The translations under genes and the position numbers were made by a program. From Exilibacterium tricleocarpae (GTDB taxonomy: Bacteria; Pseudomonadota; Gammaproteobacteria; Pseudomonadales; Cellvibrionaceae), in the NCBI RefSeq assembly GCF_007004655.1, contig NZ_ML660089.1:62001-126000 (forward strand): a DNA stretch of 64,000 bases, written 5' to 3'. Shown here in pieces: positions 17,142 to 25,315 of the stretch. Under the pieces are notes generated by a model. It was not told the DNA's origin. It saw only the letters and a list, made by a program, of their open reading frames with translations, and made no database searches. The first letter of the stretch is position 1. Every line of letters begins with the position of its first letter.

Positions 17142-18374
17142 TCAGCCGGGGTGTTCGCCCACCAGTGCTTTCAAATCGACTGTCTCATCGGCCAGGTCTG
17201 CGCTTGTGGCGCGGGTACCTTGCGCCAGCATTTGTTTTGCCAGCATGAATTCTTTCGGTCGATTGATGCAATCGGCCGCCAGCAGTTTACCTGCTTTTAA
17301 ATACCACGCAACAAAACTGCGCGAGTTCTGCGGGTCGCCGCGCAACACTACGTCGTCATAGCCCTGGTTGAGGCCGGCGATCTGCAATTTCATATCGTAT
17401 TGATCGGACCAGAACCAGGGGTGGCTGGCGTAGGGCTTGCGTTTGCCGCAGAGGGTCGCCGCTGCGGTTTTGGCCTGCTCGGTGGCGTTGGGGACGGACT
17501 CCAGTCGCAGCCGTCGGTCCAGTAAACGGTTGGGGTGGTTGGTGCAGTCGCCGGCGGCGACAATATCCTCATCACTGGTAAGGGCGTATTCGTCGACCAC
17601 GATACCATTGTCCACCTGCAGCCCCGCCGCCTGTGCCAGTTCCACATCGGGCAGGATGCCGGCGCCGATAATCACCAGGTCGGCAGCGTAGTGTGAGCCG
17701 TCTTCGCAGTGCACCGCCGCGACCCGCTGCTTGCCGGCCAGCGCCGTGACAGCTTTGGCAGTTTCTATGGTGACGCCCTGTTCCGTGTGCACGCGCGTGT
17801 AGAATGCCGATACCGGTGCGGCTGTCACCCGTTGTAAAACCCGGTCCATCATCTCCAACACCCGCACTTCGAGTCCCAGGGTGCGCAAAACAGCGGCAGT
17901 TTCCAGGCCGATATAGCCGCCGCCGATAATCACCACCTGTCGGGTATCGGCCAGGTTCGCTTTGATGGCCTCGACATCCGCCAGGGTGCGCAGGTAGTGA
18001 ACGCCCGCCAGGTCCGCCCCGGGCAGCGGCAGCCGCCGCGCCTGCGAGCCGGTACACAGCGCCAACTTGTCATAGCCCAGTGCTGCGCCGTTGTCCAGTT
18101 GCACGGTTTTGGTCTGCCGGTCGATGCCGGTGGCCCGCACCCCCGGTTTTAATTCGATCCCGTGTTTTTCATAGGCCGCCTGGGGGCGAATCAGTATTTG
18201 ATCGATCGTTTTTGTGCCGGCCAGAAATGTCTTGGACAGGGGCGGGCGGTGATAGGGTGGCTGCGCCTCTGCGCCGACAACGACAATCGAACCCTGCCAG
18301 CCCTCCTGTTTCAGGCTGGGGGCGAGTTGGGCGGCGGCGTGCCCGGCGCCGATAATAATGCAGCGGTTTTGCAT
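17142..18374 (-). CDS. FAD-dependent ferredoxin reductase
   Basis: A 410-residue NAD(P)H:ferredoxin oxidoreductase of the putidaredoxin/rubredoxin reductase class. The FAD Rossmann motif CIIIGAGHAAAQLAPSLKQ is at the N-terminus and PPYHRPPLSKTFLAG follows. The NADH-binding motif VVIIGGGYIGLETAAVL lies near residue 145, and a second FAD motif VDEYALTSDEDIVAAGDCTN is near residue 270. The open frame begins at 18416, but the ATG at 18374 (MQNRCIIIGAG) is preferred, with GAGAGAAACC just before it. It lies 57 bases upstream of the ferredoxin gene and would pass electrons to it. Confidence 0.94.
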   Translation of the reverse strand: MQNRCIIIGAGHAAAQLAPSLKQEGWQGSIVVVGAEAQPPYHRPPLSKTFLAGTKTIDQILIRPQAAYEKHGIELKPGVRATGIDRQTKTVQLDNGAALGYDKLALCTGSQARRLPLPGADLAGVHYLRTLADVEAIKANLADTRQVVIIGGGYIGLETAAVLRTLGLEVRVLEMMDRVLQRVTAAPVSAFYTRVHTEQGVTIETAKAVTALAGKQRVAAVHCEDGSHYAADLVIIGAGILPDVELAQAAGLQVDNGIVVDEYALTSDEDIVAAGDCTNHPNRLLDRRLRLESVPNATEQAKTAAATLCGKRKPYASHPWFWSDQYDMKLQIAGLNQGYDDVVLRGDPQNSRSFVAWYLKAGKLLAADCINRPKEFMLAKQMLAQGTRATSADLADETVDLKALVGEHPG

Positions 18375-18479
18375 GGTTTCTCTCGCTTGCTCAATCCAAT
18401 GGTTGTCAGTATACACAAGGTGGCGCGGCTTTCTCGATGCCCGCTGCGGCCTTCACCGTGGCCCAATTACAGACGTAGC

Positions 18480-18619
18480 GAGTGGCACTGCCTTGAGCAA
18501 ATGTGTGCTACCTGACCGGTCTGACACTGGCTGGAGCCTTCAGTATGCTCAATCGAGACCGGCGCGGTTGAGTTGGGGATCGATAAACTCATGCTAATAC
18601 GCTTAAGGTAGTGCCATTC
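18480..18619. mobile_element. MITE-like short palindromic element with 9-bp flanking duplication
   Basis: About 140 bases bounded by inverted ends: TGGCACTGCCTTGAGC at 18483-18498 and its near-complement GCTTAAGGTAGTGCCA at 18601-18616. The nine bases CAGACGTAG occur on both sides (18470-18478 and 18620-18628), as expected of a target-site duplication. The reverse complement aligns over the whole length with 52699-52838. It contains no reading frame, so it would move only with a transposase supplied in trans. The right copy of the duplication abuts the stop codon of the tetR-like gene (18629-18631). Confidence 0.85.
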
Positions 18620-18628
18620 CAGACGTAG

Positions 18629-19336
18629 TCAGCGGGCCAGCAGCTTGTTGACGGCGTTTATCACGAAGCCGGCATAGTCGTTGGCGCTGACACCTTCTTT
18701 GGCAAAGCGCCAGTTTTTCAGGTACCAGTTTTGAATCATGACGATGATGGTGGAGCTGACCATATTGGCGTCGATCAACGGGTCGAAAATATCCTGATGC
18801 TGGCCAGCTTCGATCATGTCCCGAAACATGGCGATATCGCGAATTTCCATACCTTTTGCAAGTTCTTTTTGCCGCTTGGTCATGCTTCTGGTTTCCATGA
18901 AAATAAACTGGTACCACGGCAGAAAGATTTCACCCAGGTAGATATAGACCCGCACGGTGGTCTCCAACCGGTTCCGCAGGTCCGCAATGCTGTCGACGAA
19001 TTCGCGGCCGGTATTGGTCATATGGATATCCATAAACGACTCGATCATATGGGCCAGCTCTTCCTTGCTGCCGATATAGTTGTACAGCCCGCCCATACTG
19101 ATACCGGTCTCTCTGCTCAGGTCGCGCAGACTCATGGCGTCGAAACTGTGGCGGCTGGAGAGCCGGAAGGTGGCTTTGAAGATTTTCTCCAGATTGGGTA
19201 CGGCGGCGTCCTCGCGCTGCACCTGGATACGGTTGGAGAACGCCCGGAACACGGCGCGGTAGACAGAGGATTGGTTGAACGGCATCTGTTTCTTAAATGC
19301 CACTAGGGAGCAGTCGTGGGGCCAGGAATCGGACAT
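18629..19336 (-). CDS. TetR/AcrR-family transcriptional regulator
   Basis: A 235-residue regulator with an unusually long N-terminal arm of about 50 residues before the DNA-binding domain. The helix-turn-helix is seen in FDAMSLRDLSRETGISMGG followed by LYNYIGSKEELAHMI. The C-terminal ligand-binding domain is helical (TTVRVYIYLGEIFLPWYQFI). An internal start nearer the domain is possible. A 14-base palindrome about 147 bases upstream of its start is a candidate operator. The position between a ferredoxin reductase gene and a plus-strand hydrolase/receptor/oxidoreductase set suggests it controls one of these catabolic units. Confidence 0.9.
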   Translation of the reverse strand: MSDSWPHDCSLVAFKKQMPFNQSSVYRAVFRAFSNRIQVQREDAAVPNLEKIFKATFRLSSRHSFDAMSLRDLSRETGISMGGLYNYIGSKEELAHMIESFMDIHMTNTGREFVDSIADLRNRLETTVRVYIYLGEIFLPWYQFIFMETRSMTKRQKELAKGMEIRDIAMFRDMIEAGQHQDIFDPLIDANMVSSTIIVMIQNWYLKNWRFAKEGVSANDYAGFVINAVNKLLAR

Positions 19337-19825
19337 GGGTAAAAAAGTCTTGCCGTCAGCTAATTGTAATTATTTATATGGTTGTTGAATTTCAATATAA
19401 CCCATTGACAGGGCAGAGTACACGGCGGACCCGATCCGGGTCACCGATAGGTTGACTCGCCCCTATAAGGTCAGTATAGAATAGCGAGCGCTCGCTCGGT
19501 GGCTTGGCCGAGGGTGAAGCTGGGGGTAAAGCTGGGGGTGAAAACAGATTTTGGTGTCCTTAGCTGACCCGGATCGAGACCTCAGTGCAACCGGCGTGAA
19601 AACATTTTCCGGTCAAAGCAAGGGATGGGGCGAGGGGTGTGACAAAAGTTAAGTCGCTGCGATCAAGCGATATGAGTAAGCGATGTAATGATGGAAGAGC
19701 ACCGTGTAGTAAAGCGCTGCAGCGAGATATTTTAATGGTCGAAGCGTTGCGATGACCGAGCTTTGCGACCCAAAAGATCGGATGAACACACTGGGCAGAT
19801 GCCCTAGCAGTCGCGCCTGCGTATC
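19337..19825. promoter_or_regulatory. intergenic region with candidate TetR operator and repeat fragments
   Basis: This 489-base stretch holds no gene. It contains the perfect palindrome AGCGAGCGCTCGCT at 19483-19496, a candidate operator for the adjacent tetR-like gene or the plus-strand hydrolase. AAGCTGGGGGT is repeated in tandem near 19517-19540. A fragment of the palindromic repeat family lies at 19565-19617. Unrelated filler follows to the hydrolase start. Confidence 0.5.
19565..19617. repeat. fragment of the fecI-fecR-type repeat element
   Basis: The 21 bases 19567-19587 are the exact reverse complement of 12873-12893, and similarity continues outwards for about 50 bases to a terminal GGTC/GACC. 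Only one end of the element is recognisable. It shows that the fecI-fecR element belongs to a dispersed family. Confidence 0.75.
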
Positions 19826-20833
19826 GTGTGTGAGCCCGGTAAAACGAACCCTGCCCGCGGAGGCTTTACTACCATCGCCACACAAGGTTTAGAGCAGCGC
19901 CTGGTCGCCGTCAACGATATCGAGCTGTTTGTCGCCATGCAGGGCGAGGGGCCTCTGGTGGTGCTGGTGCACGGATTTCCCGAATCCTGGTATTCCTGGC
20001 GGCACCAACTGCCGGCCCTGGCGGCGGCGGGTTTTAAGGCGGTGGCGGTGGATATGCCGGGTTACGGCAGCTCCGCCAAACCTGAAGCGATCAACCGTTA
20101 CAACCAGGTCGCACTGGCAGCCGATATCGCCGAGCTGGCCACGCAGCTGGGCGCCGATGAGTTTGTTGTCGTCGGCCACGATTGGGGCGCGCCCACGGCC
20201 TGGCACACCGCACTGCTTTATCCCGACCGGGTTAAAGCGGTGGTAGGTTTGAGCGTCCCCTACGGCGGGCGCCCGCCGCTGCCGCCGACCCAGGGGATGC
20301 GCCGGCTGTTTAAAGATGCTTTTTTCTACATGCTGTATTTCCAGGAACCGGGGGTGGCGGAACGGGAGCTGGAAGCGGACATCCCGCGCTTTATTCGCGC
20401 TTTCGTATACAGTTGCAGCGGCGACAATCCGCGGGACTACTTTCGCGCTGAGGCGTTTCCCGCCGATGCCACACTGTTGCAGACCGTGACCGATCCGGGC
20501 CGCCCGCCCGCCTGGATGAGCGCCGCAGACCTGGCTTTTTACGTTGGTGAGTTCGAGCGGTCCGGGCTGCGGGGTCCGCTCAACTACTATCGCAATCTCG
20601 ATCACACCTGGCGCCTGACCGAACACCTGCAGGATCGACAGATACTGCAACCGGCGCTGTTTATCAGCGGCGACAGGGACCCGGTGCCGAAGCTGGGCCG
20701 GGAATACCAGCGTATGGATCACGCGGTGCCCGGCATCGAAAAGATCGTTATTCCAAAAGTCGGGCACTGGACCCAGCAGGAGGCGCCCGCTGCCGTCAAC
20801 CGGGCATTGACGGCATTTCTGAACCATCTTTAA
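19826..20833 (+). CDS. alpha/beta hydrolase, epoxide-hydrolase type
   Basis: A soluble hydrolase of about 335 residues. The oxyanion-hole motif HGFPESWYSWRHQL, the nucleophile elbow VVVGHDWGAPTAW (aspartate nucleophile, as in epoxide hydrolases and haloalkane dehalogenases) and the catalytic histidine in VGHWTQQEAP are in the expected order, with the acid in FISGDRDPVPK. Tyrosines in the cap region support epoxide hydrolysis. The frame starts with GTG at 19826 (MCEPGKTNP), with no good ribosome site; the conserved part begins about 20 residues later at LEQRLVAVNDIELFVAM, so the start is uncertain. A TonB-dependent receptor and an oxidoreductase follow on the same strand. Confidence 0.9.
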   Translation: MCEPGKTNPARGGFTTIATQGLEQRLVAVNDIELFVAMQGEGPLVVLVHGFPESWYSWRHQLPALAAAGFKAVAVDMPGYGSSAKPEAINRYNQVALAADIAELATQLGADEFVVVGHDWGAPTAWHTALLYPDRVKAVVGLSVPYGGRPPLPPTQGMRRLFKDAFFYMLYFQEPGVAERELEADIPRFIRAFVYSCSGDNPRDYFRAEAFPADATLLQTVTDPGRPPAWMSAADLAFYVGEFERSGLRGPLNYYRNLDHTWRLTEHLQDRQILQPALFISGDRDPVPKLGREYQRMDHAVPGIEKIVIPKVGHWTQQEAPAAVNRALTAFLNHL

Positions 20834-21081
20834 CAGTCGCCGGTCTACATCCCTTTGCGAGCAAAAGCGGGAACCGGCGAGCGCAACCTGCCTGTTGCGA
20901 CGAGAGAACTCGTGTGGTTGCGATGGCCACCGGGACTGCCGTGGCTCTATCGAAAGTCGCCAGCAAGGGTATGGCGTCGCGGCCACGACGGTGAGAGTGC
21001 AGTAACAGACACCGCCCGGGAGGCGTGCAGTGGCTGTATTGCGGATGTAACTGCTGACAACCCGAAGGGGATTGATAACGA

Positions 21082-23364
21082 ATGAAGATGAGACTTAATG
21101 CAACTCGACTGAGCCTGGCTGTAGGCCTGGTCAATGCGATGGTCGCCGGCACTGTCGCCGCCAATGAATTTGTGCTTGAGGAGATTGTCGTGACCGCGCA
21201 AAAGCGCGAGCAGAGTATTCAGGATGTGCCTATTTCCGTCAGCGCGGTGAGCGGTGAGAAAATTGAAGAGGCCGGCATTACCGACCTGGCCAATTTATCG
21301 GCCTACGTGCCCAATTTGAATATTTCCGATGGGGGTGAAACCACCAATATTTTTATGCGCGGACTGGGTTCCGGTGTGAACTTTGGCTTTGAGCAGTCGG
21401 TCGGCATGTATATCGATGGCATCTACTACGGTCGCGATCGCCAGTACCGCTCGCCCTTTCTGGACCTGGAGCGCGTCGAAGTCCTGCGCGGCCCGCAGGG
21501 GACGCTGTTTGGGAAGAATACGATTGCCGGAGCGATCAACATTACCACCGCCAAACCGACCCGGGAATTGGAGGGGAATGTCTCTGTTGAATACGAACCC
21601 GAATACAATACCCAAACCATAACCGGCGTACTGTCCGGTCCGCTGAGCGATACCCTGGCCGGCCGTTTGGCGGTGAAACATTCCGAGACTGATGGTTTTC
21701 TGGAAAACACGCTGACCGGAGATGACGAGCCGGCGGAAGACGAGTTTGTGATTCGCGGTACGCTGTTGTGGGAGCCGACCGATACCCTGGAAGTGATCAC
21801 CAAGTTGGAGACCGCTGAGTTTGATACCAACGGTCGCAATACCCAGATCTCCGAGGTGGGCAGTCCCGGTTTGCTGGCTCTGTATCGCTTGGCGGACCCG
21901 GCTTTTGACGGTGAACTGAATGACAAGACTTCCAAGCAGGAGGAATTTGCCGAGATCGACTCTGATAACTTCAGTGTCACCGTCAACTACGATCTGGGCG
22001 GTTTTACCCTGACTTCCATCAGTGGTTACTCGGCCTACGAGTTTACCGAGCAGCAGGACGCCGATTACTCGCCGTTGGAAGTGCTGCCACAGGCGTTCGA
22101 TCAGGATTTCGAGCAGTTGAGCCAGGAGATCAGGTTAACTTCTCCCATCGGCGGTGACTTCGACTATATCGTCGGCTTTTACTATCAAACCACCGAACTG
22201 GAACACTCCCGTTTGACCAGTGGCAACGGCGGCCCCCTGGGCCTGGATGTCAGGTTTGGCAACGAGGCGTTTGCCACGCCCTCCGCGCGCTATACGACAT
22301 TTGAGCAAGACAGCGACAGTTACGCACTGTTCGCCCAGGGCACCTGGCATATCACCGATACCTGGCGTTTGACCGGCGGTTTGCGTTATACCGATGAAGA
22401 AAAAACCGCAGACCAGGGGGTTGATTTCACCCGTTTCGGCACTACCGTAGCGATAGACCCGGTGACAGAGGCACAGCTGCACGCCCGCGCGACGCTCTTT
22501 TGGAACACGTTCGGCAGCTTTGAGCATCAGTTTAACGATGTGGACCGCAACGAGGAAGACGTATCACCGATGGTGAACCTGCAGTGGGACGTGACGGACG
22601 ATGTCATGCTCTACACCAGCCTGAGCAAAGGTTTCAAAGGGGGAGGGTTCAATCCCAATGACGTGGCCGGTAACAATCTCGAGTTTGACGAGGAAGAGGC
22701 CACCGCGTTTGAATTCGGCGGCAAGACTACGCTGGCGGACGGTGCGGCGCAGTTGAACTTTGCGTTGTTTTACACCGAGTACGACAACCTCCAAGTCAGT
22801 TCTTTTGACGGCACCGTCTTTGTGGTGACCAATGCCGCGGCCGCCACTACCCAGGGGCTCGAGGTGGACGGCATCTGGCGGTTGACGGAAAACCTGACCG
22901 TCACCGGTGCGTTTGCCTGGCTCGATACCGAGTTTGATGAATTTGACACGGCGGCCTGTTCGGTGGCCCAAAACCCGCAGAACGACCCCACTTGCACCCA
23001 GGACCTTGCCGGGGAGGATTTGACCTTTGCGCCGGAGTTGACGGCGAACCTTGGTGTACAATACGTGCGACCGTTGACTGACTCTCTCGAGTTGCGCACG
23101 CGGCTCGATGTCAATTACTCTGACGAGTATCAAATTCAACAGGACCTCGACCCGGCCGATCGCGTCGAAAGTCACACGCTGATCAACGCCAGCGTCGGTC
23201 TGGCCAGTAACGAGGACAACTGGTCGTTGGCATTGATCGGGCAGAATCTGACCGATGAGGATCATCGCACCTACAGTTTCGACGTGCCGATTCAACTCGG
23301 CACCCACGCGGCTCTGATTACGCCGCCGCGCACCCTGGCAATCAGGGCAACTTATAACTTCTAA
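21082..23364 (+). CDS. TonB-dependent outer-membrane receptor
   Basis: A 760-residue outer-membrane importer with a signal peptide (LSLAVGLVNAMVAGTVAANE), a TonB box region (LEEIVVTAQKREQSIQDVPI), a plug containing ERVEVLRGPQGTLFGKNTIA and a barrel ending in TLAIRATYNF, the usual C-terminal phenylalanine. It begins 250 bases after the epoxide-hydrolase-like gene, and GAAGGGGATT precedes the ATG. The oxidoreductase gene begins only 22 bases after its stop, so those two are very likely co-transcribed. No STN domain is present. Receptors next to catabolic enzymes often import hydrophobic or complex carbon sources; the ligand here is unknown. Confidence 0.94.
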   Translation: MKMRLNATRLSLAVGLVNAMVAGTVAANEFVLEEIVVTAQKREQSIQDVPISVSAVSGEKIEEAGITDLANLSAYVPNLNISDGGETTNIFMRGLGSGVNFGFEQSVGMYIDGIYYGRDRQYRSPFLDLERVEVLRGPQGTLFGKNTIAGAINITTAKPTRELEGNVSVEYEPEYNTQTITGVLSGPLSDTLAGRLAVKHSETDGFLENTLTGDDEPAEDEFVIRGTLLWEPTDTLEVITKLETAEFDTNGRNTQISEVGSPGLLALYRLADPAFDGELNDKTSKQEEFAEIDSDNFSVTVNYDLGGFTLTSISGYSAYEFTEQQDADYSPLEVLPQAFDQDFEQLSQEIRLTSPIGGDFDYIVGFYYQTTELEHSRLTSGNGGPLGLDVRFGNEAFATPSARYTTFEQDSDSYALFAQGTWHITDTWRLTGGLRYTDEEKTADQGVDFTRFGTTVAIDPVTEAQLHARATLFWNTFGSFEHQFNDVDRNEEDVSPMVNLQWDVTDDVMLYTSLSKGFKGGGFNPNDVAGNNLEFDEEEATAFEFGGKTTLADGAAQLNFALFYTEYDNLQVSSFDGTVFVVTNAAAATTQGLEVDGIWRLTENLTVTGAFAWLDTEFDEFDTAACSVAQNPQNDPTCTQDLAGEDLTFAPELTANLGVQYVRPLTDSLELRTRLDVNYSDEYQIQQDLDPADRVESHTLINASVGLASNEDNWSLALIGQNLTDEDHRTYSFDVPIQLGTHAALITPPRTLAIRATYNF

Positions 23365-23386
23365 CAAAAAAGCGACGGAGAAAAAA

Positions 23387-24412
23387 ATGTCAAACTATAA
23401 AAACCGCAGAATAGTCTTAGCGCGCCGCCCCAAAGGTGAAGTGGCCGATGAGGATTTGCGTCTGGAAAGCGTCGATATGAAGCCGCTGGACGACGGTGAA
23501 ATTCTGATCAAGGTGCTGTGGCTGTCCCTCGACCCCTATATGCGCCCGCGCATGAACGATTTGAAGTCGTATATGGACCCGATCGCCATCGATGCCGTTA
23601 TTGTGGGTGAAAGTGTCGGCCAGGTGGTGGAGTCGCGCTCCGGGAAGTACGCGGTGGGCGACTATGTCACCAGCTATTCCGGCTGGCAGGAATACTATGT
23701 TGCGCCCGAGACCGAAGCCATGATGTACAAGGTCGACCCCCGGGGCTTGCCGTTGTCGGTGTTTCTCGGCGCCGCGGGCATGCCCGCGCGCACGGCCTAC
23801 CTGGGGTTGACCCGGGTCGGTAAACCCGAAGCCGGCGAAACAGTGGTGGTTTCCGCCGCGTCCGGCGCTGTGGGTTCGGTGGTGGGGCAGATTGCCAAAA
23901 CCCTTGGATGTCGCGTGGTGGGTATCGCCGGCGGCGAAAAAAAATGCAGCTATGTCACCGGCGAGTTGGGTTTTGATGCCTGCGTCGACTACAAAGCCGG
24001 CAATCTCGACGCCGACCTGGCGGCGGCTTGCCCGGCGGGCATTGATGTCTATTTTGAGAATGTCGGCGGCGCGGTCACCCGTGCCGTGGCGCCGTTGCTA
24101 AACAAGGGATCGCGGGTGCCGGTGTGCGGCTACATATCGGCTTACAATGAGCAGGACATCACCGCCGTCGAGACCCCGTTTCATATTCTCGGCGCTCTGC
24201 CGGAGCCGCCCGAGCATCGCTTTTTTGTTGTGACCGAGTGGCAGGATGAGCACGAGGAGGTCACCCGCCAGCTGGTCGACTGGGTCAAGGACGGCAAGAT
24301 CAAGTACAGTGAGTCGGTGGCTGACGGCCTCGACAATGCTGTCGATGCGTTTCGCGGTATGTTGCAGGGTAAAAACTTCGGCAAGCAACTGGTTAAGATT
24401 GCCGAACAATGA
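23387..24412 (+). CDS. NADP-dependent oxidoreductase, MDR superfamily (CurA / leukotriene B4 dehydrogenase-like)
   Basis: A 341-residue zinc-free medium-chain reductase that would reduce an enone or similar carbon-carbon double bond using NADPH. Typical segments are ILIKVLWLSLDPYMRPRMND, the hinge SAASGAVGSVVGQIAKTLGC (the dinucleotide-binding glycine motif) and VDVYFENVGG-like IDVYFENVGGAVTRAVAPLL. CGGAG lies just before the ATG. It sits 22 bases behind a TonB-dependent receptor gene and is likely in its operon, which suggests the imported compound or a metabolite carries an alpha,beta-unsaturated carbonyl (inference). The DUF1653 gene follows after 24 bases. Confidence 0.93.
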   Translation: MSNYKNRRIVLARRPKGEVADEDLRLESVDMKPLDDGEILIKVLWLSLDPYMRPRMNDLKSYMDPIAIDAVIVGESVGQVVESRSGKYAVGDYVTSYSGWQEYYVAPETEAMMYKVDPRGLPLSVFLGAAGMPARTAYLGLTRVGKPEAGETVVVSAASGAVGSVVGQIAKTLGCRVVGIAGGEKKCSYVTGELGFDACVDYKAGNLDADLAAACPAGIDVYFENVGGAVTRAVAPLLNKGSRVPVCGYISAYNEQDITAVETPFHILGALPEPPEHRFFVVTEWQDEHEEVTRQLVDWVKDGKIKYSESVADGLDNAVDAFRGMLQGKNFGKQLVKIAEQ

Positions 24413-24436
24413 TGCGCCTGAGACAGGGGCAGCAAT

Positions 24437-24700
24437 ATGGACGGCAATGATACCGGCGGCCGGCACAGGGATGGCGACAGTGTTGCCATTCGACCCGGCC
24501 GCTATCGCCATTTTAAAGGCGATGAGTACCAGGTGATGGACCTCGCCCGGCACAGCGAAACGCGGGAATGGATGGTGGTGTATCGTTGTTTATACGGCGA
24601 TCACAGCCTCTGGGTGCGACCGCTGGCGCTGTTTAATGAGTGGGTTGAGGTGGACGGCAGCAGGGTGCCCCGGTTTGCTTATCTGGGTGCCGGGGATTAA
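24437..24700 (+). CDS. DUF1653 domain protein
   Basis: An 87-residue protein whose core RPGRYRHFKGDEYQVMDLAR, then HSETREWMVVYRCLYGDHSL and WVRPLALFNEWVEV, matches the DUF1653 family of short beta-rich proteins of unknown function. The ATG at 24437 is preceded by AGGGGCAGC. It lies 24 bases after the oxidoreductase and about 100 bases before tadA. The first 17 residues look unlike the family and may be a poorly conserved leader. Confidence 0.86.
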   Translation: MDGNDTGGRHRDGDSVAIRPGRYRHFKGDEYQVMDLARHSETREWMVVYRCLYGDHSLWVRPLALFNEWVEVDGSRVPRFAYLGAGD

Positions 24701-24807
24701 GCTGCGGTTCGAACTTCCAGCGTCGGTCTGAGCCGATGGGGTCACGGTGGTGAGGGGTTACCACGGCCCCGGGACGCCGCCGGCGCATCACCGACACCTT
24801 GCTCGCT

Positions 24808-25308
24808 ATGCCGACACCCACTGACAGTGATTGGATGCAACAAGCTCTCGCCCTGGCCGAGCGCGCCGCGGCGCTCGGCGAGGTGCCGGTCGGCGCACTT
24901 GTAGTACAGGGCGATCGTGTCGTCGGGCGGGGTTGGAATCAGCCTATCTCCGCCTGTGACCCCAGCGCCCACGCCGAGATAGTCGCCCTGCGCGACGCCG
25001 CCCGCCACCTGGAGAACTATCGCCTGCCCGGCTGTCGTCTCTATGTCACCATCGAACCCTGTGGCATGTGCGCCGGGGCCCTGGTGCATGCGCGGATCGA
25101 GAAACTGTGGTTTGGCGCGCTCGAGCCCAAGGCGGGCGCGGTGGTGAGCAATCAGGGCGCGCTGGATGCGGCCTATCTCAACCATCGCGTCGCCTATGAG
25201 GGCGGCCTCTGTGCGGAGGCCTGCAGCAAGCTGATAAGAGAGTTTTTTCAGACCCGGCGCACTGCCGCCAAACGCGAGCGGTCGCCCGGAGCCCAGCCCG
25301 GCACTTAG
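24808..25308 (+). CDS. tadA: tRNA-specific adenosine deaminase TadA
   Basis: Zinc enzyme of 166 residues that deaminates adenosine 34 to inosine in tRNA-Arg(ACG), an essential modification. The zinc and proton-shuttle motif HAEIVALRDAA and the second zinc motif EPCGMCAGALVHARI are intact, and the substrate-loop AYLNHRVAYEGGLCAEACSK follows. The ATG at 24808 is used; a TTG three codons earlier is in frame. The C-terminal 15 residues are unconserved. It converges with mltF, the conserved gammaproteobacterial tadA-mltF-purL neighbourhood. Confidence 0.95.
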   Translation: MPTPTDSDWMQQALALAERAAALGEVPVGALVVQGDRVVGRGWNQPISACDPSAHAEIVALRDAARHLENYRLPGCRLYVTIEPCGMCAGALVHARIEKLWFGALEPKAGAVVSNQGALDAAYLNHRVAYEGGLCAEACSKLIREFFQTRRTAAKRERSPGAQPGT

Positions 25309-25315
25309 CCCTGCC

